A stretch of DNA of 64,000 nucleotides, from contig NZ_LMPV01000007.1 in the NCBI RefSeq assembly GCF_001423965.1, positions 124,001-188,000 of the forward strand. Reading direction: 5' to 3'. Source of the stretch: Exiguobacterium sp. Leaf196 (lineage in GTDB: Bacteria > Bacillota > Bacilli > Exiguobacteriales > Exiguobacteriaceae). Every line of letters starts with the position of its first letter. Within the stretch, counting starts at the first letter, position 1. The notes under the pieces are model-generated. The model did no database searches. It was not told the DNA's origin and saw nothing but the letters and a program-made list of their open reading frames with translations. This document shows, one piece after another, positions 52,617 through 62,288 of this stretch. The translations under genes were made by a program, and so were the position numbers.

Positions 52617-54548
52617 TCATACCCTTGAATCCGGTGTCGGATACATCGAACTTTTGGATGAATTCCGGAACAGATGGCGTGGATAGCGTAACCAAATCGG
52701 TAGGACACTTAAAAAGTATCCGATCGTGACGATACTGATCCAAAATGCGGCTAAGTTGAGGAATGATCCGACCTGTAGTCCGGCTCGGGTCACGACGACT
52801 TGGAACAATAAGAAAGCATGAAAAACCGAGATCAGGTACGGAATGAGTAAGACCGCACCATACTTCATGAGCAAGTAACGGCGGATATTCCCGGAACCGA
52901 ACCCTAACGCAAACAATGTCTTCATTCGTTTTTGTTCTTGTTCCGCTGTCATCTGCATCCACACATGCAGGAAACTTGCATTGATGACGAACAACCAGAT
53001 TGTCAGGAGGATGACGACGAACGTGACGAGGCGCACGATCCGGATGCCGTCGATCTCATCCTCCGTCTCATTGATCAACTGATAAGGAACCGACTGTTTT
53101 TCATCTAGCTTTGCTGCAGACTGGATGTTGCGGACAATCTTCATCCACTGTTCCCAGTCCTTTGTTCCGTAATCATGATAGGCTGGCGTATCAAAGACGA
53201 CGATTTGACGGACAGGTTGCTTCAGTGTTTGAAAGACGGCATCACTGACGACGAACATCGTCTCGATCCGGTAGTTGTAACCGAAGACTAAATCATGGGA
53301 AGCAGCGGGAAGCAATTCAAAGTCGGCTTTTTCCATCGCCTGTTTCGCTTTTTTCATCGTCGGCGTGTTCTCTTCCAGTTGTACTGGACGTGCCGGTACG
53401 AAGAAACTCTGTCGACCGGTCGCTGTCCGCTCCTGAAAATGCAGTTGACGCATCATCTTGTTGTACGCTGAAATCGGCAAGAGCACCCGTGTTCCATCTG
53501 CCTTCACTTGAATATCTTGCTGGTAGCGATCCGGGAACGCCTTGGTCATCGTCTGCTTGATATCCTTCAATCGTTTCGTCGGTTGAGCGGACTCTTCATA
53601 ATAGACAAGACCGAATTGGTTTTGTGACGATAAATCGAGTCCGACCAATTGAAATAAGAAAACAAGACCGACTGCTGTCAGCGCACAAGACGTCAAAATC
53701 GTCCCGAGAGCAATCAACGTACTATTCGTCCGGAGTTGATTGGCGATTTCCGAGACGATCAGCTTCCGAAGCGACAGACGACGAGGACGGTATAATTGGG
53801 TCAACCACGGTAAGACATACCGGCAAATGAAGAACGATCCGATGAATATGACGAGGGGAAATACGATGTAAAATTCGTACATCCGAATGAATGCGAGCGT
53901 ATACCCGTAGATCAGAGTCAACAAAGCAATGACTTGTATCAGAATCCAGATCCGTCGTCGAAACGGAGACCGTAATCGAACCGGTCGGTCGGGACGAAAG
54001 CGATAGATCGCGAGAACGGTTGCCGTCAGTAAGACGATGAGGGCACCACCAATCAAGGCGAGGATTGCATAAAATGATAACTCGAATTCAATCGGTGGCA
54101 AGAACATGACCTTAACGACAGAGAGTAATAACATCTTCGTCAAGACGTTTCCAAGCACTAGTCCTGCCGTAATCGCAAATCCACCGACGATCAAGACCTC
54201 AATCAAAAAATATTTTAAGAAATGCGACAGTCCACTGCCGAGTGTTCGCATCGTCCGCAAATCATTCTTACGGTGCTCAAGCATCGTGTACGTCGTCGAA
54301 TAAATGAACAGGACACTAAAGAGTAAGATGATCAGCTCCGCGGTGAAGACGAAGAAAATCGTCAGCTCGATGACCTGGTTCAATTGACTCAATACCTTGG
54401 CAACATTTTGGAACGATCTATTCGTCAACAAGTTCCAATAACTCGTCACGATTGTCATCGCGATAATAATTGTCAAGGCGTAACCGTAGTACAACCGCTG
54501 ATAGCGGCGGATGTTACGTAGGGCGTATTGCAGATAATTGATGCTCAT
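52617..54548 (-). CDS. BceB-type ABC permease 1
   Basis: A 643-residue FtsX/BceB-type permease with about ten helices and a large extracellular loop between helices VII and VIII (about residues 300-510), the region that recognises peptide antibiotics in the family. It starts MSINYLQYALRNIRRYQRLYYGYAL. It overlaps its ATPase gene by 35 bp; AGGAGGGG lies immediately before the ATG. Part of the bceR-bceS-bceA-bceB set. Confidence 0.9.
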   Translation of the reverse strand: MSINYLQYALRNIRRYQRLYYGYALTIIIAMTIVTSYWNLLTNRSFQNVAKVLSQLNQVIELTIFFVFTAELIILLFSVLFIYSTTYTMLEHRKNDLRTMRTLGSGLSHFLKYFLIEVLIVGGFAITAGLVLGNVLTKMLLLSVVKVMFLPPIEFELSFYAILALIGGALIVLLTATVLAIYRFRPDRPVRLRSPFRRRIWILIQVIALLTLIYGYTLAFIRMYEFYIVFPLVIFIGSFFICRYVLPWLTQLYRPRRLSLRKLIVSEIANQLRTNSTLIALGTILTSCALTAVGLVFLFQLVGLDLSSQNQFGLVYYEESAQPTKRLKDIKQTMTKAFPDRYQQDIQVKADGTRVLLPISAYNKMMRQLHFQERTATGRQSFFVPARPVQLEENTPTMKKAKQAMEKADFELLPAASHDLVFGYNYRIETMFVVSDAVFQTLKQPVRQIVVFDTPAYHDYGTKDWEQWMKIVRNIQSAAKLDEKQSVPYQLINETEDEIDGIRIVRLVTFVVILLTIWLFVINASFLHVWMQMTAEQEQKRMKTLFALGFGSGNIRRYLLMKYGAVLLIPYLISVFHAFLLFQVVVTRAGLQVGSFLNLAAFWISIVTIGYFLSVLPIWLRYPRHLFRNSSKSSMYPTPDSRV

Positions 54549-55278
54549 CCCCTCCTAATAGCGATAATGATTCGATGACCCGTTGGAAAAAGATACGTCG
54601 TGGCTCATCACGGAATAATTCCGTCTGAATGCTGCCGTCTTTGAGAAACAAGACATGATTACAGTACGATGCGACTTGCGGATCATGCGTCACGATGACC
54701 ATCGTCATCCCGGTCGCATTCAACTCGGCTAGGACGTCCATGACATGTTTCGTCGATTGGAAATCGAGTGCTCCGGTTGGTTCGTCCGCGAGTATCAGAC
54801 GCGGGGTATGGATCAAGGCACGGCCGATTGCCGTTCGTTGTCGTTGTCCGCCACTCACCTCATCGACCTGTTTATCGAGCAGATCGTCAATCTGTAGACG
54901 ACGTGCCAACTCTTCCATCTCTTCCCGCGCGAGCTTCGCCTTTTTCCCCGACAGCATCAACGGAACGAGCATGTTTTCACCGAGTGTCAACGAGTCGAGT
55001 AGATTGAATTCCTGAAAGATGATCCCGAGCGTCTCGCGCCGGAAACGTGTCATCTCTTTTCGCTTGAACGTCGCTGTATCGACGCCATCAATCAGAATCG
55101 ATCCCCAGCTCGGTTCGTCAAGTGTCGCAAGCAAGTTGATCAGTGTTGATTTGCCGCTACCGGACGGTCCCATGACGGCAACCATCTCACCTTCCTCCAC
55201 CCGAAAGTTCAAATCGGTCAACGGTTGCTCCGTCACCTTTCCGGGATAGACCTTCCCCAATTGTTTGACTTCAATCAT
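54514..55278 (-). CDS. BceA-type ABC ATPase 1
   Basis: A 254-residue ATPase of the MacB/BceA class with Walker A GPSGSGKST, signature VSGGQRQRT, Walker B LILADEPTGALD and H-loop VTHDPQ. It overlaps the kinase gene by 8 bp and the permease gene by 35 bp. Confidence 0.92.
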   Translation of the reverse strand: MIEVKQLGKVYPGKVTEQPLTDLNFRVEEGEMVAVMGPSGSGKSTLINLLATLDEPSWGSILIDGVDTATFKRKEMTRFRRETLGIIFQEFNLLDSLTLGENMLVPLMLSGKKAKLAREEMEELARRLQIDDLLDKQVDEVSGGQRQRTAIGRALIHTPRLILADEPTGALDFQSTKHVMDVLAELNATGMTMVIVTHDPQVASYCNHVLFLKDGSIQTELFRDEPRRIFFQRVIESLSLLGGDEHQLSAIRPT

Positions 55279-56263
55279 GTGCGCGACCTCCTACTAATCG
55301 AATCCGGCATGTCGTGCCGACACCTTCTTCACTCTCGAGTTCGATCTCGTGCCCGAGCTTCAAGCAAACTTGTTGGACGAAATACAAGCCCATCCCGGTC
55401 GATTCCCCGTAGCGGCGCCCATTCTCACCCGTGAAGAACGCATTAAAGACACGCGGAACATCTCGTTTCGGAATTCCGACACCATCGTCTTGAATCGACA
55501 AGACGACCTGCCCCTTTGTCACCTCTGCCGTCAGAACGACTTCTCGACCATGCCCCGTTGTATACTTGATCGCGTTCGTCACGAGCTGTAAGACGAGGAA
55601 ACGAAACCACTTTGCATCCGTATAGACATACACGTCCTCGGCGATGTCGAGTTTCGGGTAGACCTGGTTTTTGACGAACAATCGTTTTTCTTGATTGATG
55701 ATGCTCGTCACGAGCGGCTTCAATACCAGTCGTTCCGCCTTCAAGTCTGTCTCGATTGCTTCTAAGCGTGACGAATAGAGCATCTGATCAAGTCCACTGC
55801 GTAACCGATCAACCTCTTGACGTAAATCCGCTTGATAGTGTTCCCCTGGATGTTCGAGAATCAGTTCGATGACAGATAATGGTGTCTTCATCTGATGAAT
55901 CCATTGATCGACATACCGATGTCGTTCTTTTTCTTTTCGTCGCTCAGCAAACAGGCTATTGCGAAACAATGTCTGTTGCCGCTCTAAAAATTGTTCGACG
56001 GCAACGGAAATCGGTTCTTCGCTATCGCTACGAATCGGTTCTGCGACTGACTGGACCGGTTGTTGCATCCGTCGTAACAGCGGAAGCATGCTGAAGAAAC
56101 GATAGCTGAGATAAATCAAGAGACCGATGCTGTTCAAGAGGACGATGTAAAAAAATGCTGCCGGACGATAGAGGTCGTAGAGCCATAAAATAGCGTATAA
56201 AATGAGCATCTGTCCGGTAAAGAAGATGGTACCCGGTATCACGTGCCGTAAAAAAAGCTTCAT
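55271..56263 (-). CDS. BceS-type intramembrane-sensing histidine kinase
   Basis: A 330-residue kinase with two N-terminal helices (about 10-29 and 35-55) joined by a very short loop, typical of BceS kinases that sense through their ABC transporter. H-box YVDQWIHQMKTPLSV, N-box LVTNAIKYTTG, G-box GIPKRDVPR and STGMGLYFVQQ. It overlaps its response regulator by 4 bp. Confidence 0.92.
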   Translation of the reverse strand: MKLFLRHVIPGTIFFTGQMLILYAILWLYDLYRPAAFFYIVLLNSIGLLIYLSYRFFSMLPLLRRMQQPVQSVAEPIRSDSEEPISVAVEQFLERQQTLFRNSLFAERRKEKERHRYVDQWIHQMKTPLSVIELILEHPGEHYQADLRQEVDRLRSGLDQMLYSSRLEAIETDLKAERLVLKPLVTSIINQEKRLFVKNQVYPKLDIAEDVYVYTDAKWFRFLVLQLVTNAIKYTTGHGREVVLTAEVTKGQVVLSIQDDGVGIPKRDVPRVFNAFFTGENGRRYGESTGMGLYFVQQVCLKLGHEIELESEEGVGTTCRIRLVGGRAHD

Positions 56264-56946
56264 GGCTCAAGAACCAGTTTATAGCCGACACCTCGAACCG
56301 TCTCTAGACCAGCAACTCCGATTTCTGCAAGTCGTTTACGGACACGGGTGATATTTACGTTCAATGTATTCTCATCGACAAATGCTTCGTCATCCCAAAT
56401 CCGTTCAAGTAAGTCACCCCGACTAACGATTCGTGGACTTGCCGTCAGCAACATCTCAAGGATCAGCCCTTCTTTTTTCGACAGCTCGATCGACTGTTCC
56501 CCGTACTCGACGATATAACGGTCTAAGTACAGTGTGACACCCTCTTTCGTCACCGTCCGCTCATCCGCCTCGTTCGACAACGTGCCATACGCCCGGCGAA
56601 TCTGACTTTTAATCTTTGCGATGACGACCGCTCCTTGGAACGGTTTGACGATATAGTCATCAGCACCATATTCGAGTGCCATGACTTGATCCATCTCGCC
56701 GACACGTGCCGAGATAAAGAGAATCGGTGCCCGTGTCTTCATCCGTAATTGCCGACACCAATAGAAACCGTCGAACTTCGGTAAATTAACGTCTAATAAA
56801 ATGACATCCGGATTCGTTTCCTCGTAGGTCGCGATGACATCCCCTCGGCCATCCTCGACGACGACCTTAAAATCATAACGTTCGAGTAGTTCCTTTAATA
56901 ATGTCGCGATCTTCACATCATCTTCGACTAATAAAATCGTATGCAT
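56260..56946 (-). CDS. BceR-type response regulator
   Basis: A 228-residue OmpR-family regulator (phospho-acceptor D52 in ILLDVNLPKFDG; winged helix ENTLNVNITRVRKRL at the end). It is the first gene of the bceR-S-A-B operon. A good inverted repeat upstream of the second transporter operon (59791-59808) is its likely operator. Confidence 0.92.
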   Translation of the reverse strand: MHTILLVEDDVKIATLLKELLERYDFKVVVEDGRGDVIATYEETNPDVILLDVNLPKFDGFYWCRQLRMKTRAPILFISARVGEMDQVMALEYGADDYIVKPFQGAVVIAKIKSQIRRAYGTLSNEADERTVTKEGVTLYLDRYIVEYGEQSIELSKKEGLILEMLLTASPRIVSRGDLLERIWDDEAFVDENTLNVNITRVRKRLAEIGVAGLETVRGVGYKLVLEP

Positions 56947-56986
56947 CGTTCACGTCAACTCCTTCTGTTTCTATCATAACGAACTC

Positions 56987-57020
56987 AAAAAGGACTGGAA
57001 ACGATTATTCTGTTTCCAGT
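56987..57020 (-). terminator. Terminator after Bce permease 2
   Basis: A 9-bp stem ACTGGAAAC / GTTTCCAGT followed by CCTTTTT on the minus strand. It separates the second transporter from bceR, whose own promoter probably starts just beyond (TATGAT region). Confidence 0.75.
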
Positions 57021-57040
57021 TCTGTGTATCCGTATTTAGT

Positions 57041-58960
57041 TCATCCCGTCACGATGCGGCGATAAGCCCGAACCGTGACGATATAGTAGATCAGATAGAC
57101 GATCGTATAGCAAACAATCGCAAGTAATGTCGGACGGACGATATTGTAGTTCAACAGTTTCTGCAGGACTTGCATCGCAACTAGACTATGAACGAGTCCG
57201 AGGACATACGGTAAAGAGAAGACGAATCCGACGAGGCGACGGATGATACCCGTTTGTTCCTTTTCATCGACACCAATCTTTTGAATGATCGCAAACCGTT
57301 GTTTCGATTCTTCTGCTTCCGCGAGCATCTTAAAGTAGATGATTGAACCTGTCGCAAGCAAGAAGACGAGACCGAGGAAGCCGGCAGCAAACGCAAGCAA
57401 ACCGGTCGTTGCCGTCGTCATCGTATAGACCGGATAGTACGCTGCCATCTCTGTATCCGCTTGTTTTCCATACAGTTGCGTTAATTGCTTTATCAGCCCA
57501 TCGTCATGACGTTCATCCGAAAATTGATAATTCGTCAGCGTAAAACCTTTTTCCGGCATCTTTGCAAACGCATCGTCGTTTACGACGAGGGCAAGCCGCT
57601 GTTTCTCATAAAGTTGAGCGATCGGTAAATTCGTCGCAGCGGTGATGCGAAAGGACTCATGGACATCCTTGATTTTGACACCGACCGGCGATTTGACTTT
57701 CATCTTCAACAAATCGTTTCCTTTAAATGTTTCAAGGACGATTGCTTCGCCTCGTTTTGGTTCTTTAATGACCGTTTGACCGTTTGCTTTCGCAAGCTTC
57801 ACGTAATCCGAGTAATTGACGTAACTAAATTGCCCTGGCTGATCTTCGTAAGCATAGGTTTGATAATAGCGTGTGAACGTCAGCGGGTTCGGAAGCTCAG
57901 TCATCTTGTGATCGACGTTCTTGACGTTGACCATCGTCCGGCTGTCGATCTTCTGGTCGGACTTTGCAATCAGCTGTTCCGCTTCCGCTTGTTTACTCGC
58001 AATCGACAGACTGTACGGGACTTGCTCCTCGACAGTCTGATCGATGAAGTAATAGATCGATGTCGCTGTACCGACTGTCGTCAATGTCACGGCAGTAATG
58101 ACCGTGATCGTCGACAGCATGACAGCGTTCGATTTGATTCGTGACAGCAATTGTCCGTGCAGAATCAAATTCGTTCCTTTGAAATGTCGCGCTTGATTAC
58201 TTAAGAGGCGTAATAAGAAGATCGTGAAGTAACTCATCGTTCCAAATGTCCCGAGGATCACACACAGCATCAAGAGCGGTGCGACAATCGTAAAGTGATC
58301 CATCAACGGTTGTCCCGTCAAATAGTAACCGATACCAATCAAAACGACCGAAAGCACGGCTAGGATCGGATGGACTTTCGGAAGGGATTCCGCTTGTTGC
58401 TCTGCCTTGAACAATTCAATCAATGTAAAACGATAGATCGTCCGGGCTGAACGTAAGGCAATGATCAGGAAGATCAAAAGGAAGACGCCGATCGTCTGCA
58501 CGACGGAAGCTCCGCTGATCGTAAAGGTCGCATCGACTTGCATCGCCATGACGGAAGCCAGCAACTGTACGAAATATTTCGATGCGACTGTTCCGATCGC
58601 AATCCCGAGGATTAGACCAATCACTCCATACCCCATCGTCTCAAGGAAGATCAGTCGGGCGATCTGTCCCCGCTCTAAACCGAGCAACGCGTAGAGACCG
58701 ATTTCCTGCTTACGGCGGCGTAAGAAGAAGTCACTTGAATACCAGATGAAGATAGCAGAGAAAAGCGCTAGAATAACACTCGCTCCAGTAAAGACCGTTC
58801 CTAATTTTCCGTACAATTCATTCGCCTGAAGCATCGCTTCGTTTGATCGAATCGCGAGGAACGTGTAGTAAATGAGAATCGCGAACGTGACCGCACCGAG
58901 GTACATCACGTTTTGACGGATGTTTTTTAGATTTTGAAACGCCAGTTTAGACAAACTCAC
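57041..58960 (-). CDS. BceB-type ABC permease 2
   Basis: A 639-residue permease of the same class as permease 1, but only distantly similar, with ten helices and a large extracellular loop (about 310-520). It starts at GTG (58960), 6 bases after GGAGGTG; longer in-frame starts run into the ATPase gene. The start overlaps the ATPase stop by 14 bp. Confidence 0.9.
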   Translation of the reverse strand: MSLSKLAFQNLKNIRQNVMYLGAVTFAILIYYTFLAIRSNEAMLQANELYGKLGTVFTGASVILALFSAIFIWYSSDFFLRRRKQEIGLYALLGLERGQIARLIFLETMGYGVIGLILGIAIGTVASKYFVQLLASVMAMQVDATFTISGASVVQTIGVFLLIFLIIALRSARTIYRFTLIELFKAEQQAESLPKVHPILAVLSVVLIGIGYYLTGQPLMDHFTIVAPLLMLCVILGTFGTMSYFTIFLLRLLSNQARHFKGTNLILHGQLLSRIKSNAVMLSTITVITAVTLTTVGTATSIYYFIDQTVEEQVPYSLSIASKQAEAEQLIAKSDQKIDSRTMVNVKNVDHKMTELPNPLTFTRYYQTYAYEDQPGQFSYVNYSDYVKLAKANGQTVIKEPKRGEAIVLETFKGNDLLKMKVKSPVGVKIKDVHESFRITAATNLPIAQLYEKQRLALVVNDDAFAKMPEKGFTLTNYQFSDERHDDGLIKQLTQLYGKQADTEMAAYYPVYTMTTATTGLLAFAAGFLGLVFLLATGSIIYFKMLAEAEESKQRFAIIQKIGVDEKEQTGIIRRLVGFVFSLPYVLGLVHSLVAMQVLQKLLNYNIVRPTLLAIVCYTIVYLIYYIVTVRAYRRIVTG

Positions 58961-59708
58961 GGACGGCACCTCCGAGTTCGCGTTGGACTTCCATAATCTG
59001 CTCGAAAAAATCCTTCTGTGAACCGAAGCGATGGACTTCCTTGAACAGCTCTCCATCCTTGACGAACAGAATTCGTTCTGCATAAGACGCCGTCATCGGG
59101 TCGTGTGTCACCATTAAAATCGTCGCGCCTTCGTCGTTTAGTGACTGCATCGCTTCAAGCAATCCTGTCGCTGACTTTGAATCAAGCGCACCGGTCGGTT
59201 CATCCGCTAAGATGAGTGACGGATCATGAATGATCGCACGGGCGGCAGCCGTCCGTTGTTTTTGTCCTCCCGATAGTTCGACCGGACGTTTATCGAGTAG
59301 GTCCTGGATACCGAGTTGATGTGCCACACGATCGACACGCTCTAAGATCATCTTTTTATCGACGTTCGCGAGTGAGAGCGGTAAGGCAATGTTTTCCCGG
59401 ACCGTCATTGTATCGAGGAGATTGAAATCCTGGAAGATGAAGCCGAGTTGTTCCCGGCGGAAACGTGCCAATTGTTTTTCCTTCATCGCCGTCACGTCTG
59501 CTCCATTGATTAAAATCGATCCGTCCGTCGGCTGATCGATTGTCGACAGCAGATTAAGCAACGTCGATTTCCCGGCACCGGACGGTCCCATGATACTGAC
59601 GAATTCCCCTTCATGGACACTGAGCGTCGTCGGACGTAGTGCTTCGTGGCGTGCCGTTTTCGTGTGATAGGTTTTTGTGATCTGTTCTGCTCGTAAGATT
59701 GCTTTCAT
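58947..59708 (-). CDS. BceA-type ABC ATPase 2
   Basis: A 253-residue ATPase with Walker A GPSGAGKST, signature LSGGQKQRT, Walker B LILADEPTGALD. ACAGGAGG precedes the ATG. First gene of the second transporter operon, with a BceR-type inverted repeat upstream. Confidence 0.92.
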   Translation of the reverse strand: MKAILRAEQITKTYHTKTARHEALRPTTLSVHEGEFVSIMGPSGAGKSTLLNLLSTIDQPTDGSILINGADVTAMKEKQLARFRREQLGFIFQDFNLLDTMTVRENIALPLSLANVDKKMILERVDRVAHQLGIQDLLDKRPVELSGGQKQRTAAARAIIHDPSLILADEPTGALDSKSATGLLEAMQSLNDEGATILMVTHDPMTASYAERILFVKDGELFKEVHRFGSQKDFFEQIMEVQRELGGAVREFV

Positions 59709-59790
59709 CTGTAATGCCTCCTGTGTTTGATTCGTTACACTCAGTCTAGTCCTTCCATGCTTTTCTCAAAATGGACTTTACTTTCACTTC

Positions 59791-59808
59791 TCTTACAAAA
59801 CGGTAAGA
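59791..59808. promoter_or_regulatory. Candidate BceR operator upstream of transporter 2
   Basis: A perfect inverted repeat TCTTAC-N6-GTAAGA about 80 bp before the ATPase 2 start and upstream of a weak -35/-10 pair (TTTGAG, 16 bases, TAGACT). Position and form fit a Bce-type response-regulator site. No equally good site is seen before bceR. Confidence 0.6.
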
Positions 59809-59824
59809 CAAGGGAGGAGACATC

Positions 59825-59854
59825 AAAAAAGCCCCCATCCGTAAGGGATGGAGG
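59825..59854 (-). terminator. Terminator after crr
   Basis: A 10-bp stem with one mismatch (GCCTCCATCC / GGATGGGGGC on the minus strand) followed by TTTTTT, 12 bp past the crr stop. Confidence 0.85.
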
Positions 59855-59865
59855 CGTGTCGTATC

Positions 59866-60369
59866 TTATTTATGTGTTGCTTTGAAGAGCTCTGTGTCAC
59901 CTGCGACAACAGAAGTTCCTTCAGCTGGTACAGCTGAAAGCGTGAATTGATCGTGATTTGTCACGATGATCGGTGTGATCGTCGATGGTGCGTTTGCACG
60001 GATGTACTCGAGATCGAACTCGACGAGGACGTCTCCTGCTTTGACTTTGTCACCTGACTGGACGTGAGCCGTGAAGCCTTCGCCTTTGAGGTTAACTGTA
60101 TCAAGACCAACGTGGATCAAGAGTTCAAGACCATCTTCACCTTTTAGACCGATTGCGTGTTTTGTTGGGAAAATCGTTTCAACCGTTGCGTTGATCGGTG
60201 AAACAACTTTACCTTCTGTTGGCTCGATCGCGACACCGTCGCCCATCATTTTTTGAGAGAAAACTTGATCGGGTACGTTCTCGATGTTGACGATTTTACC
60301 TGTAAGTGCAGAAGCGATTTTCGTGTTTCCTGCGTCGTTACCACCAAACAATTTTTTTAAGAATCCCAT
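59866..60369 (-). CDS. crr: PTS glucose-type EIIA component
   Basis: A 167-residue EIIA-Glc protein that receives phosphate from HPr and passes it to an EIIB domain. The EIIA_1 motif is LLIHVGLDTVNLKGEGF with active His86, and His71 (PTKHAIG) is its partner. Stand-alone gene; in Bacilli such proteins can serve several sugar permeases. AGAGGG lies before the ATG. A 15-bp palindrome lies in its promoter region. Confidence 0.93.
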   Translation of the reverse strand: MGFLKKLFGGNDAGNTKIASALTGKIVNIENVPDQVFSQKMMGDGVAIEPTEGKVVSPINATVETIFPTKHAIGLKGEDGLELLIHVGLDTVNLKGEGFTAHVQSGDKVKAGDVLVEFDLEYIRANAPSTITPIIVTNHDQFTLSAVPAEGTSVVAGDTELFKATHK

Positions 60370-60436
60370 GATACTATCCCTCTACTTTCTCGATCGTTTT
60401 TCTTCCGAATGGAAGTTTCGATTTTTTATAGGAGTA

Positions 60437-60451
60437 AGCTGTTAGACAGCT
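60437..60451. promoter_or_regulatory. Palindrome upstream of crr
   Basis: AGCTGTTAGACAGCT is a perfect 6-3-6 inverted repeat about 70 bp before the crr start, beside a TATAAA (60430-60425) that could be its -10. It may be a regulator site. Confidence 0.4.
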
Positions 60452-60544
60452 CGCTCACGTTCTCACAAAAAGCATACGTTTGTCCCTCTGGTTTTGCAAG
60501 TATTTTTGTGTGATAATAGTTAGAAATCAAAAGGAGGCGCTTAC

Positions 60545-62251
60545 ATGTTGCCATTTTCAGAAATTACATACGTCCGTCCTGATCTTGCTTTGCTTGAAAC
60601 ATCGATGAATCAAGCAATCGCTCGACTAACGGAAGCCACACAGGTAGATGAAGCAAACGCAGCCATCACTGAGATTAATACCCTCAGAAATCAATTTGAA
60701 ACGGCAAGCCAGCTCGTCGAAATTCGTCATACGATTGATACACGTGATACGTTCTATGAGACGGAACAAGGGTTCTTTGATGAAGCAAGCGCGATCTATC
60801 AGGGATATGTCTCAAGCTATTATCAAGCGTTGACGACGCATCCGCTTCGCAATGAACTCGAACGGACGCAAGGCAAACAGTTATTCCTAATCGCGGAAGC
60901 GAGCCTAAAGACGTTTTCGGAAGAGATCATTCCAAAGCTTCAAGAAGAGAACCGTCTCTCAAGCGAATATACGAAACTGATGTCTTCTGCTCAAATCGAG
61001 TTTGACGGGAAGACGCTTAACTTATCGCAGTTCGGTCCTTACCTCCAATCACCAGACCGGGCTGTTCGTAAAGCAGCTTCAGAAGCCCGCTATGGCTACT
61101 TAAAAGAGCAAGGGGAAACGATCGATACAATTTACGATAAACTCGTCCGTATCCGGACAGACATCGCAAAGACACTCGGTTTCCCATCGTTCGTCGAACT
61201 CGGATACGCACGGATGCTTCGCGTCGATTACAATCAATCGATGGTTGAACAATATCGCGAACAGATCCTTGAAACGATCGTCCCGCTCGCGACACAACTT
61301 AAAGAACGCCAGCAACGACGCATCGGTGTCGATCACTTGTACTACTACGATGAAGGATTCGCCTTCAAGTCTGGGAACGCGACACCTAAAGGCGAAGAGT
61401 CATTCATCATCGAAGGCGGCAAAAAGATGTATGCGGAGATGTCACCGGAGACGAACGAGTTCTTCAACTACATGCTCGACCGGGAAGCACTCGATTTAAC
61501 GGCGAAGCCTGGAAAAGCGGGCGGTGGGTATTGTACCTACATCGCAGACGAAAAACTCCCGTTCATCTTCTCAAACTTCAATGGAACGGCGGGCGACATC
61601 GATGTTCTGACACACGAAGTCGGACATGCGTTCCAAGTCTATGAGAGCCGTCACCTGACTGCTCCAGAAAGTGCCTTCCCGACGTATGAAGCGTGCGAGA
61701 TACATTCGATGTCGATGGAGTTCTTCGCTTATCCGTGGATGGAAGAATTTTTCGGTGAAGAGACGGCGAAATACAAATTCAATCACCTCGCAGGAAGCGT
61801 CACGTTCCTTCCATACGGCGTTGCGATTGATGAGTTCCAGCACGTCATCTACAATCAACCGGAATTGACACCAGCTGAGCGTCGCGAAGCATGGCGGACG
61901 ATCGAGAAGAAATATTTGCCGCATCGTGATTATGAAGCGAATGATTATCTCGATTCAGGTGCCTGGTGGCATCAGCAAGGGCACGTCTTCGGAAGTCCCT
62001 TCTACTACATCGATTACACGCTCGCTCAAGTCTGTGCCTTCCAGTTCTATGCTTGGATGGAACAGGACCGGGAAGCAGCTTGGACATCATATCTCGATCT
62101 CTGTCGTGCCGGTGGATCAGAAAGCTTCCTCACGCTCGTCGAGCGCGCTGGATTGAAGTCTCCGTTTGCACCAGGTACGGTCGAAGCAGCGGTCGCACCG
62201 GTCAAAGCGTATCTCGAACAAGCAGACGACCTCGTACTCGATCGCGTTTAA
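60545..62251 (+). CDS. pepF: M3 family oligoendopeptidase
   Basis: A 568-residue metallopeptidase of the oligoendopeptidase F group. The zinc motif HEVGH is at 357-361, with the third ligand in the following helix (YEACEIHSMSMEF). It degrades peptides of about 7-17 residues in the cytosol. AAAGGAGGCGCTTAC precedes the ATG, and an extended -10 (TGTGATAAT) lies upstream. Its 3' UTR holds copy B of the structured element and ends at the terminator at 62454. Confidence 0.93.
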   Translation: MLPFSEITYVRPDLALLETSMNQAIARLTEATQVDEANAAITEINTLRNQFETASQLVEIRHTIDTRDTFYETEQGFFDEASAIYQGYVSSYYQALTTHPLRNELERTQGKQLFLIAEASLKTFSEEIIPKLQEENRLSSEYTKLMSSAQIEFDGKTLNLSQFGPYLQSPDRAVRKAASEARYGYLKEQGETIDTIYDKLVRIRTDIAKTLGFPSFVELGYARMLRVDYNQSMVEQYREQILETIVPLATQLKERQQRRIGVDHLYYYDEGFAFKSGNATPKGEESFIIEGGKKMYAEMSPETNEFFNYMLDREALDLTAKPGKAGGGYCTYIADEKLPFIFSNFNGTAGDIDVLTHEVGHAFQVYESRHLTAPESAFPTYEACEIHSMSMEFFAYPWMEEFFGEETAKYKFNHLAGSVTFLPYGVAIDEFQHVIYNQPELTPAERREAWRTIEKKYLPHRDYEANDYLDSGAWWHQQGHVFGSPFYYIDYTLAQVCAFQFYAWMEQDREAAWTSYLDLCRAGGSESFLTLVERAGLKSPFAPGTVEAAVAPVKAYLEQADDLVLDRV

Positions 62252-62288
62252 TAATTATTTTCATCAATCTAAAGTTCACGCTTACAAT

